From assembly GCA_025618425.1 (NCBI GenBank), contig CM046847.1, positions 11,464,468-11,528,467 of the forward strand: a stretch of 64,000 bases of DNA, written 5' to 3'. The position numbers and the translations under genes were made by a program. Positions 24,059 through 36,300 of the stretch are shown in pieces (the first letter of the stretch is position 1; every line of letters begins with the position of its first letter). A model generated the notes under the pieces. It had not been told where the DNA came from. It saw nothing but the letters and a program-made list of their open reading frames with translations, and ran no database searches. Origin of the DNA: Heliocidaris tuberculata (taxonomy: Eukaryota > Echinodermata > Echinoidea > Camarodonta > Echinometridae).

Positions 24059-24555
24059 TTAAAGGGGGTACCCAATGCTGAAACAATGTTAGTTCATTTA
24101 AAAGATCATGATTTTATTAGAAGAAAATCATCTGCCTTAAATTTTTTTCAAAATTCGTGTTGCCAGAAAATCCCCGAAATATGGTAAGATTTCAGGATAT
24201 TTTGGCCCCTCAGCTGTGTCCCAATTTCAGCTAGGTAACCACAATGACGTCAAAGTGGTTACCTTGTCGCGCAATTATAGCAAAATGCGCGCAAGGTGTA
24301 ATGCATTTTGTACAGTCTAGCGCGCAACACATCTGCAATACGCGAACCTGGGTAACCACTTTGACGTCATTGTGGTTACCTAGCTGAAATTGGGACACAG
24401 CTGAGGGGCCAAAATATCCTGAAGTCTTACCATATTTCAGGGATTTTTCTGGCAACACGAATTTTAAAAAAACTTAAGGCAGATGATTTTCTGCTAATAA
24501 AATTATGATCTTTTAAATGAACTAACATTGTTTCAGCATTGGGTACCCCCTTTAA
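24059..24555. mobile_element. TTAA palindromic MITE with 205-bp arms and TGACGTCA
   Basis: Left arm 24059-24263 and right arm 24351-24555 pair with only about eight differences or small gaps. The ends are TTAAAGGGGGTACCC and its complement. The inner edges carry ACAATGACGTCAAAGTGG, which includes the palindrome TGACGTCA. The 87-nt loop is rich in GCGC words. High arm identity suggests recent insertion or arm homogenisation. Confidence 0.9.
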
Positions 24556-26200
24556 GGTGTGTGTCGGTGTCGGTGTTTTCCTTTGTAATGAATTTCAGTT
24601 TTGTTTCCTTTTCCAAAGAGTTACTGGAATATTTTGATATTACACAGAAGAGTGAAAAGTTAGTTAGAATAACATCTGCAAGAATGTCCTGCATTTACAT
24701 ACTTTGGTATTAGGATTAGTGACATAGTAATACAAAAATCATTGTGAATCAACTGTCTCACGTTTATGTCAATGTATTTTATGAAAGAGTCTTTTTTTTT
24801 CTTTCACTGTTACTGCCAAACAAGGGTATAATTATGCATTTATAAAGTAGATAATTTTCATTTGAGCAATGAACAAATAAGGTCAGCCACTCAGAAATGC
24901 AAAGTATACACAATCAGTTCTAAATGGGGGGGGGGGGGGGGAATGTAACTTCATCTATACATGTTACTGAATCCTTAATGAGTTTGCAATCTTTAAATAA
25001 TGTTCCTTTTTTTTTCTTCAAGAAATATTGTATGCATTTTTCTGTTCAAGAAATGCATCACCTAAAACGTTTTAAAAATAATTGGGATGGTACTTTTTTA
25101 ATGAAAATTCACAATGATTGAAGGTAAATAATATTTGAATTCTGTAGAGCTTAATTTCACAAGCCTGTTAAGTGAAATAGGGCAGAGCTTAGAAGTAATC
25201 CTATGCATATTTCTACACAGTTTCAGACCCTCTAATCATCACTGATTTTGTGCTGGATTGTAAGTGTGATGTGTGTATATAATAAATGTATATGCATCGC
25301 TTCATAGTTCAGGCATACTGGCAGAAGCAGTCAAAAAGCATTACTTTAGAATAAATTTATATAGGAAAATCGCACATTATACGAGGGACGTGAGAAGTGA
25401 TTTGCAATTGTCAGACGTTATCTCAAATGTGCTCTCAAGTTTTTGATTTGTGGGAAGGAAATTGATTTAAAAAAAAAAAACTATCAGTACAAGAATTATT
25501 TGGATCTATCCATTGCCTTAGTGAATTGATATATATGGAGAGAGACATGAATTTATTATCTCAACTTTGTACACCTTTTGATGTATCATTATTATGACAT
25601 TGAATCTCTCATACATGCAAAATATTAATCTGACTGTGGCATGTATGTGTTTTTTGTGTCTTGTTGCATTTGAAGAAGAAAAAAAAAAGTCATGTTGCAA
25701 TGACGTTACAGATGTTGGTGAAAACTATGGCAACAAGTTGGTAAATATGTTTCATTTTGTGGTAAATATGTAAAATGGAAAGAACTTTCATACAGAAGTA
25801 AATGCAAAAATGTCCATTCCAAGTGGAAGAATCTATAGAAATACCAGTGTCCAGTTTCCTTGATTTTGAGTAGAGTCGGTGTAAATGCTTGAGATTCTAG
25901 CTTAGAATTGAGCTTTTGATGGAAAATAAGGGTAACAAAGTGTAGTATGAATCGTGAGAGTGCGGATGAAGGGTGGGAGAGTGTAAAATTGATTAGGATT
26001 CTTCTCAAGGAAGATGGGGATTCAGTGGACAGGTGGAGATGAATGGTTTGAGACAACATAAAAAGTTTTCATATGAATTTGATACAGGGGTAGAAGAGAA
26101 AGGGATAAAGAGGGGGTGGGGGTAATTAAGAGATGGGGGAGCGAGAAAGGGTTGTGGGCTACGATATATCATATCCATCATATGCAAGCTGGAGTAAGCC

Positions 26201-26707
26201 TTAAAGGGGAAGTTCACCCTGAAGATTACTTGAGTTTAAAAAATGCAGAAAAAATAAAGAAAAATATTGGCGAAGGTTTGATGAAAATCGGTCAAATAAT
26301 AAAAGAGTTATGAGTATTTAAAGTTTTGGATTCGTGACGTCACATGCGAACAGCTGCCCATTGGTCATGTAATAAATATTCCATATATTCGCATTTTTTT
26401 TACGTGCCACGATAAATTAATATTGTTTCTTTTCAGAATCTAGTATTGAATAACATTTCTGACAATATATCAAATGCACAGACGAAAATATTCTAAATTT
26501 TTTGAAAAAAAACTGTATTTTATGGAATATTTATCACATTACATAATGGAGGAGCTGCTCGCATGTGACGTCACAAAATCAAAACTTCAAAAGTCCATAA
26601 CTCTGTTATTCTTTAACGGATTTTGTCCAAACTTTCGCCAATATTTTTCTTTATTTTTTCTGCATTTTTTAAACTCAAGTAATCTTCGGGGTGAACTTCC
26701 CCTTTAA
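26201..26707. mobile_element. TTAA palindromic MITE, family 3 (CRE-containing)
   Basis: The ends TTAAAGGGGAAGTTCACCC and GGGTGAACTTCCCCTTTAA are complementary. Both arms carry GTGACGTCAC, at about 26336 and 26565. Interior words (GGTTTGATGAAAATCGGTCAA, AAAGAGTTATGA) parallel those of families 1 and 2, so they share ancestry. It ends about 650 bp upstream of the p62 start codon. Confidence 0.88.
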
Positions 26708-27101
26708 GTGTATTTGAAGGATCGTGAAAAAAAATTATGGAATTCGCAAAGAGTCTACAGCTTGCAGCTGACCTTCATCATTTCTGGATATACCATAATG
26801 CCACTCATGAGAGGGAGATAGGTGCTGACATAACTAGGAAGTTTTTATTAAAATGTGAATGGATGGGAGGGAAAGAGAGTAACAATAATTAGCGGAAGGA
26901 GAGCTTAGAAGATATAGGCCTGTAAATTCTGCTTCTATCTGCTTTTGTTACATTTTACCTACAGAAAAGTTATTTATTTATTTATTTTTTTTTTTACACT
27001 GTTATAAAAGGGTTATAAATATACATGTAATCTAGATATGATGTTGGTTCAACAAGTACAACGATAACTTTTCTGGAGACGAGGTTGTTTTAAATGCCTA
27101 C

Positions 27102-27363
27102 CCGGAAGTAGATCTTCGCGCAATCGTGCTTTCATTTTAAATGTACAGCAATACCATCGATCTCAGTACCATACTACTGCACAATACGCGGTGTATACGC
27201 AACGTGTTGACATCAGCTGCCAATAACTACACGTGGGTGCCCGAGTTGACTGGCGTTCATCATCGTCTCTGACTCTGTCATTTGTCGAATTTCTAGCTCT
27301 CAGCTAAATAACGCTTATTGTAGCTGTTTGCTCTTGTAACAAGAACCACAAATATTTCTTGCC
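27102..27363 (+). promoter_or_regulatory. p62 proximal promoter and 5' UTR
   Basis: The 260 bp before the ATG are richer in CpG than the surroundings. They contain an ETS-type CCGGAAGT (27102-27109), a CCAAT box (27220-27224) and a CACGTG E-box (27230-27235), and no good TATA box. CACGTG is the MYC/USF site, and vertebrate nucleophosmin is a known MYC target; use here is inferred. The transcription start is not defined. Confidence 0.55.
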
Positions 27364-27385
27364 ATGGCCAAAGAATACTTTTGGG
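27364..27385 (+). CDS. p62-like exon 1
   Basis: A 22-nt coding segment MAKEYFW plus one base of Gly8, then donor GTAAGT. ATG is chosen because the context is GCCATGG, it opens the family's usual short N-terminus (an F/Y-W-G strand), and the phase fits the next exon. Confidence 0.92.
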
Positions 27386-30300
27386 GTAAGTTGTATGATG
27401 GAAATCAAAGGACATGAAGGACGTGATGAAATGAATACAGAATAGATTGACAAGACGAAAATAGAAAATTGTGCATGATTGAATGAATGAATGGTGCATG
27501 GATGTCGATGATGTCAGTGAGTGAGTGAATAGAGTGACTCAAAGACAATGGCCAGGTTATATCATGAGATAAGAGACCAGTAATATGTGCATGCACAATT
27601 GCGTGCAAAGTCTATGGAGGAGGTAGAAAGTTGGGAAACGAGAGACGAGTCAAGACACAAATGTGGAGCCTGATCAGTTAAGAGTGAGCATTGGGGTGAA
27701 AATTTAATTTTCAGATTTTTATGATGAAATCACTTTCAGGTTTTTCATTAATATCTAAAGTTACTAAAATTCACGTTTGTTTAATTGACAAGGTCCGGAA
27801 AGTCATTGGATTAGCCCATTTTTCAACAGGGTGATGAACACTGATGTCACGGATGGACATTTTCCAGAAAGATTGATGTGGTCCTAGTTTAACACGCTCT
27901 AAACTTTCTTAAGTTTTGTTGGCAAATAATTATAGATCAAACACCTGTTCATTGAAAACCCAAAAAATATTTGAAAATATTTGTACAGAAATGGTTGTGC
28001 CGCATGGTCATTCACATCTTGATGCAAATTTGTCCGTCCGTGACAGAAAAAATTTGTTAAAGTTTTTTTTTCCATTGGTGGGGCAAAAGTGAAAACAAAA
28101 ACCATGCTGAGCTATCTCACTAGCTAGAGACCTATACCATGTATTAATAAAACCTTGATCAATTAAATATACATATATTAAAAACGAATTTGAAAATTGT
28201 CACGGACGGACACTAATTTTGTCACGGACGGACAATGCAATATACTGAAATGGTAAATGGTGTGAGATTTCAAATTTAATGAATTGTTTTATTGTTTATT
28301 GGTTCATGGAACATATTTCATCCAAAATATCACGTACAGTGAAACCTGTCTATAAAGACCGCTCAAAACAGACAAGAAAAGCTGTTTTTACGAGCAGGTG
28401 GTCTTTACGTACAGGTTCCTTTAATACATGATTTAATGAGAAACAGTTTTAAAGGGAAACAAAAATTGTGGTCTTTATAGACAGGTAATCTTTCTATACA
28501 GGTGGTCACTAAAGCAGGTTGGACTGTATATGTGGTATTGTGATGCCCCATATGAATGCAAAAATTACCCCCCACCCTGCCCATTTTTTTTTCTTTTTCA
28601 AGCTAATAAATGTCATAAAAACCTAATGACTATGCTATGGCTCTAATGGGAGCCAGCCTGCATTGTCAGTCTGCAAAAGACATCCATTACAGGTGTTTAC
28701 AGAAGATGAATACTTATTTTCTTATTTATTTATTAATATTATTATTCCTATTATTGTACATGTAGATATTTTTGGTCATCAGCAACGTGTAAAAGTTTTA
28801 GATTCAACATTAATACCGAAGCTTGATCAATATTCAAATTAAATTGCAAGTTGTGCTTGAAAATTATAAACATTGAAGGTCAGATGTGGTATCAGACTGC
28901 AAGAGCCATGTTTGGACTCTACTTTGTGAGAATGCTTTGAATTAGTTGTAACGTTTGAGACAGATACAGATTCTTTATAGTGCAGGATCATACACAGCCA
29001 GCACTTTTTTAAAAATTATGTAATCACATAACATAAGAGGAAACCTTTTTAGACACTGTATATCTTTAAATGCTCATAATTGAATTGGTTGCATCAACCC
29101 TGAAACAGTTTTTTATGGGGAAGGGGGTCAAAAAGTTATAATATAAGACTTACACTAGTCGTGTTGGGCAATCCCTCAACTAACAGGACATACAATTAGG
29201 CTCTATGGGCTTTATACACTCAACTGTTGACATTAGGGCCTTTGTCCAGAAAGCCAACATTGTTCTTAAAGTGATAGAGACATTACTGAAAAAGTAAACT
29301 ATGGTATGAGAAAGATTTAGACAATGATCTGCATTTCATGATTTGGTTTTCACCCGCTTAAACAGAACTATTGAAAAATATGGGATGTTATAAAGAGTAC
29401 TGGTATGTGATGTTGTAAATCAAATGAGAAATTTTACTTCCTATACATATATATGATAATGATCAATCACACATAATCCTATATCTATATTACCTCTATG
29501 TTTGAAACAAAATATATGATTTTGAGCTGTACAGTAAATTAAAATCCTAAATATTGATGTTTGATTTCGGTCCACCTACATGACTGTAATGTAAAGGGTT
29601 ATATTTGAAAGCTTACATCACATTCTTCTCAACATGTTCATTTTGGTCTGTAGCATATATTGTACATGCACTTGTACATTGTGTATACATTGCAATACAG
29701 GCATCCACTTTTGACATAGATTACACTTAAAATTAATTTTTTCAAGCTAAGTTTTGCTTAATAGTGGAATAAAATCAATTTCAAACAAAAAATAGAAAAC
29801 AAGAAGTATGTATGCGCAATTTTAGATAGGAACACATGCAGTTTTTAAGTTAATGTCCGTCCGTGACGCTCAAAATGTCCGTCCGTGACGCTCAAATGTC
29901 CGTCCGTGACAAAAAGTTTTCGGACCTCTAGCAAAAGTTACAGCTTGCTTTAAAATTCTATGTATGTGACAGGGAAGTCAATTTACTTGACTAACATTTG
30001 CAGTCAAAAAAATTTGTCAGTGACAGTTTGTTTAGATAGAAAAGACAAAAGATTACCAATAAGTCAAGAAACCCATTTCTATCTTGTCCGTCCGTGACAT
30101 TGAATATTTAATGGATTCTATTTTTAGTAGGTAACCATGGCAACCAAATTTTATCATCATTTAGCACCTTCAGTGGTACCCTACACAATGAAACATAAAA
30201 CAGCTCAACACATCTCATAACTTATTTTTTACAGGCCTTCAAACTTTCAAAATTTGTCAAATGTCCGTCCGTGACTAACCGATCAGGCTCTGTGATTGAT

Positions 30301-33300
30301 GAAATGAAGCTCTTCTCTCATGTCTCTGTAACTCCAGGTACAAATAACTGACGTCTGCATCGCCATGAGTTTGGTTAAATTCATTTGTTAGTTTTTGAAG
30401 GTAAGATGAAAATTTGTACTTACATGTCAAGATAATTACTTTATATATGCAGTAGGCTTTCAGATTTCACGATTTGACGATCATTTCGATGAAAAAAAGA
30501 TAAATTTCCTCTCCGAGCCGATCTTTCCCCGTGTTGTATCGTCGATGCAAATGACTCGCATTCGCAATGCGCATGCGCTGAATTGCATGCGCACCGTGAA
30601 TATGAGTCATTTGCATCGACGATACAACACGGGGAAAGATCGGCTCGGAGAGGAAATTTATCTTTTTTTCATCGAAATGATCGTCAAATCGTGAAATCTG
30701 AAAGCCTACTGCATATATAAAGTAATTATCCTGACATGTAAGTACAAATTTTCATCTTACCTTCAAAAACTAACGAATGAATTTAACCAAACTCATGGCG
30801 ATGCAGACGTCGGTTATTTGTACCTGGAGCTCGAACGCTACGCGTTCGAGCTCCCTGGAGTTAATGTCTCTGGGAAAGTGGAATGAATCACTCATAGCGA
30901 CTAAGCTTACTATACTTTGTGTGTAGACTCTAGCCTAGGCAGTCATACACCTCAACTTTTTCAAACACCACTGCTGGCCCTGCACATAAGTCACAAACAT
31001 TCAAACGCAAAATCGGCATTTAATTTACAAAGACCGACACCAACATATCCATGAAATACAATATATTTAACTCGCCTATGTTGGAAAAGATAATTCCAAA
31101 AATGAAATCCGTAATTTAATGTCACTTCTGGTGAAATGGGGTATCGCAAGTCATTGTGTACATTTCCTGATCGCCATGAGCGCTGACATCTCTCCCCCCC
31201 ACAAAAATTTGGTCTTTAGAAATTTGGTCCCTATCGCGCACACGTAAAAGTCCTGATTTTCCGTGTGCGCGATCCTAGAGATCAATGTGTGCGTGCGATA
31301 CCGAGTTTCTTTGTGGACAAAATTTTATTTGCCGAGTTTAGTCTAAAACTCACGAGACCATCACCAAATGGGGCTGTGTCAATTTCGGCCTGTCACAGCC
31401 TCTAAGTTGAAGAGGTAAAAACACCAATATGATTGGCAAAATTTTGAGAAAATACTTCCTTCTACAAGAATAGAATGATTGAATATCTAATTTCCTGCCA
31501 GATCCTTCGATAGGATCTTTATCATCTTGATCAAGTGAAATTTTCAGGCTGTTTTAGGTCGGTGATCTTGCTCCCCTCCTGCACACATATTGGCAAGATA
31601 TCACACACTTGCCTATGGGAGGCAATTGCTCGCGGTATGAAGGTACAGAGTGTGAGGTTATCTCCAATAACCTCGCATAAGTGTGAGTGGTTCTGAAGTG
31701 AAAGTTCTTATTCTGAAAGTTTGTTACTGTGAATCTATGTTATTCTGAAAATGAAAGGGAACCCTGTATCATTTTTCAGAAAATTTTGCGAATTGTTGGA
31801 ATAATGAACTGTAGATCTATCACCTTTGGAAATGTAAACCATAATTTCATTTTAGCAATTACACATCTTCGTTATAATGAACACTAAACCCAGGGCTGTC
31901 AACTTTGGGGAACTGCTTGGAGGGAGATTCGTGATTTTTTTTTCTCTCGCCTGCCCTCCAATTTTTGGGGTCTCTTTTGAAGTCCAAAAATCTCTGACAT
32001 GCAAAAAAAAAAGAAAAAAAGAAAGGTCCTCAGCATTTTGGGGTCTCTTTTGAAGTCAAAAAATCTCTGACAAGCAAAAAAAAAAAAAAAAAGAAAGGTC
32101 CTCAGCATTTTGGGGTCTCTTTTGAAGTCAAAAAATCTCTGACAAGCAAAAAAAAAAAGAAAAAAAAAAGAAAAAAATAGTCCTCAGCATTTTGGGGTCT
32201 CTTTTGAAGTCCAAAAATCTCTGACAAGCAAAAAAAAAAAAAAAAAAAGAAAGGTCCTCAGCATTTTGGGGTCTCTTTTGAAGTCCAAAAATCTCTGACA
32301 AGCAAAAAAAAAAGAAAAAAAGAAAGGTCCTCAGCATTTTGGGGTCTCTTTTGAAGTCCAAAAATCTCTGACAAGCTATCATTTTACACGTTTGGAAGGA
32401 GGTTTATTCATAAAGCGGGAGATTTACATGCTTGGCGGGAGAGCGGGAGGATGGGCATCGTGGCGGGAGTCTCCCGCTTTGACGCTGGAAGGACGGCGGG
32501 AGAATTAGCGTCGTGGCGTGAGACTCCCTCCAAATGCGGGAGGGTTGACAGCCCTGCTAAATCTCAATTGCATTTTTAGAATTACAGTATGAACCTTCGT
32601 TTTAATGACCTTCGGAATAACATTTGTCTTCAGGATGGATTATAAACCTTCTTAGCAATGCAACAAACTTCAGAATTATTCTGAACGCTGTTTCATTTCC
32701 AGAATTACGAACCCCCTGGCAAAGTAGCATGGGAAATATGTGTTTTACATTTGTGAACCTTCAGAGTTGTCAACCTTTACGAAAACAAATTTTCCTTAAC
32801 CCTTTCGAGACAATTGACCACATTTTGTGGTTTGGCTCAGAGCTCTAAAAAATATACCAGATGCATGAGTAGAAAGAGCAAAAATTTCTACACACATTGT
32901 TTCCATTTTTGTTGCATGACCATATTGAGTTTGATGCCAGGAATTTTAAAAGGGAGAATAAGCTTCAAAATCCTTAAATTGGCAACACATTGAGAAGTTC
33001 AAAATCACTGTTTTTTTTATCAAAATTGGCATTTTTTTCAACTTTCGACTAAGTTTCTAATTATGTATATTGTTTTCAAAGACATTACATTGTGTTAGAA
33101 CCATGTAGCACTAAAAGAAAAATATTATTGTTGCCAATTTGAAGAACAAAATGTGATCAATTTACCCCTTAAATAATTCCTGTCATGAAAGGGTTAAAAT
33201 GAAGCTGCAGAAAGATTTTAGCTTCTAAAAAACAAGTGACCTCTAAGTTGCTGAGGTAACTAGACTCAATGCCAGGATAATGCGCAAATTCAGGGAAAAA

Positions 33301-36300
33301 AAGTTGCCTTTTATGATCTAGGATGATCCAATATTGTACTTCTTCATAATTCCTTTTTGTTGCTCTCTATCCAATTAACCTATAGCAGTACAGAGTTTTA
33401 ATTAATCATTTTTACCCTCCTCAAATTGGCAATTATTCTTAAATTTCCCTCCTACATAGTTGCAAAAAATAAAAATTTTTATTAAATGAACAAATGTGAA
33501 TTGTGAATTACAATTGCAAAATTTAACAGAAAAAATTGCCAGTTTGTGCATGAAAATAGTGATTATATATTACTCTGCAATGTGAATTTAGAGACTTTGA
33601 TGATTACATTAGTTACATATAATTTGCTCTTATTCGTGAACAACAAAACATACTGCATTGGAAATAGACTAAAAATTTGCTGTGATTTTTGCCCTCTCTT
33701 CTCATGTTTAATGGGTAATTCCTAGCATTCTGGATCAAAAAGACAATGTAAAAATGTCACTAAAAGTGGCACTGTACTGCTATGGGATCAAGAGGAATAT
33801 TCATGCTTTTTTCCTTGATCGTCAACGACCTTGCTCCTTTGAATCGTCTTATAAAGACTTGTGATTGATCGGAACCAATCGCAACTTAAAATTAATCGCA
33901 ACCGTGTCCTTAAGACATGTTTGATTGGAATAAATCGTAACTTAAAGTTAATCGCAACCGTGTTCTTAAGACACGATTGATCGGAATTAATCGGAACTTA
34001 AAATTAATCGCAACTGGGTTCTTAAGACACGATTGATTGGAATCAATCACAACTTAAAATTAATCGCAACTGTGTACACAAGACATAAAATTTGCAATTG
34101 ACTTTTAAAGTTTTGATCAGTTCAAAGCAATCACAACTCTCTATAAGACGGGACCAAAGAAGGTCATACAATCTTACTGCGCTTCTCTCTCTTGCTTTGT
34201 GAAACTTGATTCACAAGAACATGCAATGTATATATTCTCTATACTTTTCTTATCTTTCTTCCATGAATTAGGAGCAACTCTGTCCAAGGATAAGAAGACC
34301 TTCAAATGGGACCCAGAATCTGACTACCTGGATGATGAAGAAGATGATGATGATGATGCCATTTCTCATTTCCTCTTCTTGAAGCAGGTACAGTATGGGC
34401 TGTCATCAACATGCTTATATACAATTTTCCTGATGTTGACTCTCGGTAGCGCTGCCGCTTGGTACAAGAACCGGTCTCAAACTTGCCAGATTGAAGGTTT
34501 TGAGCCGAGCCAGACACGAACCAGGCTGAAAATCAAATTTTTTGAACATGGTAACAGAGGTCCGGGAGAAAAGAATTTAAGAAAAACTAAATTTTTTGTC
34601 TTGTTTTATTACTCAGAAAATGAATTTTTGAAATATGTTTGTGTGTGTGTGTGTGTGTGTGCATGTCTGCCAAGAATATACATGTACATGTATTATAATA
34701 TGTGTCTCAAAGCCATCTAAGGAAAAGAACAGACATATACTGGTATGAAAATTTCGATGATAGATCTAACTTTGTTCCTTAACGAATTATCGGACTGGCC
34801 AGGAATCTGGTAACAATCTTTAAAAGCTAACGAGCCAGACCAGACCAGGACTTTGGGTTGTGAGCTGCATCACTAACTCTCTGTCTACATAACTGCGTCA
34901 AAAAAAGGTCTGATTTTCTAGGCTGATCGTATGCATCATCCAATCCATTATGTTGACTGTATTTAAACATAAGACTATTCCCAATAAAAAGATATGGGAG
35001 TCGACTTATTCTGAGAATTGTAGTTCACAACATGTAATGCAAAGCAAGAAAAATGTGGTCATTGCATTTGATTTTTTTAAAAAATGGTTATGGTAGTGGA
35101 CTCGTGCCATGTAGATTCAGAGATTACCATTGTGAATGTTGTCTAGCGCCATCTTATGTTTGATGTTGTACAACATCTACAGGTATTGCACAAACTGACA
35201 CAGTAAGGTTTGGTGATATCAGAGCATTGATCCATGCAATAAGAAGTCACTTCACACCTCTTTCCCACTTGTAATATAAATGGAGACAATCACTTTGTTC
35301 TAACGCAAAGGGTCTACTTAACTTGGGCCAAGATAGCTCTGATATTTGTAATTAAATACTCATACCTTGCAAGTCTTGAAAAGATTTTGAACTGAAGATG
35401 GGCAATTCCATGGTTACTCGCATTACATTTGGAGAGGTTTTGAGTCACATCTTAAGCTCCTGTTCTCTTACTACAGGTGTTAGGTAATTGAGTTTTAGTT
35501 ACAACAATGCACACATATTAGAGTACCTAAATACAGTATCAAAACTTCAGAAGAAGAAGCATACTTTCTGCCAACCCTGCAAATGTTCAGTTACTCATGT
35601 TACATTTTCTTTTTTAATCATGCCCTTTTTTTACAGGCTGTTCTAGGGGCGGATGCTGAGGATGATGAGAGGAATGTCATTGAAGTGGAAACAGTCAATT
35701 TTGATGGAGATAAGGTCAACCAGCCTCTCTTTTCTCTAAGGCTTGGTCTAAATGAGAGCGTAAGTACTATAGTGTATTACCTGTAATTTCCCTTTCAGGA
35801 AGCCTAGTTTGTAAGTTCTGTTGGATCGTGGAATATTTGGGCCCTTGCCGCCCCTTAAAGACCCATTTTTTTAGAAAGTATAATTGTTATAAACACTAAT
35901 CTGTACTGAAGCTGTTCACTTCTCTTTTACATCATAACTGTAATTTTGAAAATACTTTAAAAAGCTTTTGATCTGGCTTTAGTTTCATGATAATAATAAA
36001 CTAATTATTTGGATATGTTTGCCGGTGAAACTTCTGATGAACATTAGATTGGCCACTCCATCTCTGGAGTAACGTAGACAATTCTGCTTGTGATCTGCAT
36101 GTTGCAGCGATGCTGAACAGATGAATTTCAGCTACTGGATGGTGCCAAAGCTCCCCTCTTGTGTGCAGTTAGAGTGTGCCACTTGGCAGAGTAGGATCCT
36201 CATTCCAAACCAGTATTATATTGTTTAAATTTTTAAGTCTAGAAGTGTTTCTCTTTGTTCTATATACTGCCCGGGAATCAGGTAACAGCTGAACAACACT

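Larger units (their letters stand above)
23371..27100. other. Intergenic region between PPP2R2 and p62
   Basis: Contains two palindromic MITEs (24059-24555 and 26201-26707), a 16-bp poly-G run at about 24926-24941 and AT-rich unique sequence. No coding exon or RNA gene was found. The gene 1 transcript end and gene 2 start must both fall in or next to this region. Confidence 0.7.
27386..34271 (+). other. p62-like intron 1 (6.9 kb)
   Basis: Packed with mobile DNA: a 2.6-kb transposon (27666-30290) with a nested MITE (28335-28528), a Mutator-like foldback (30329-30863), a perfect 12-bp stem hairpin (31233-31273), a hAT-like element with a tandem array (31891-32556), and a tandemly expanded MITE (33828-34153) just before exon 2. 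Confidence 0.85.

Noticed and set aside
31899..32382. Phe-rich minus-strand frames
   Set aside because: They are translations of the A-rich tandem repeat inside the hAT-like element.
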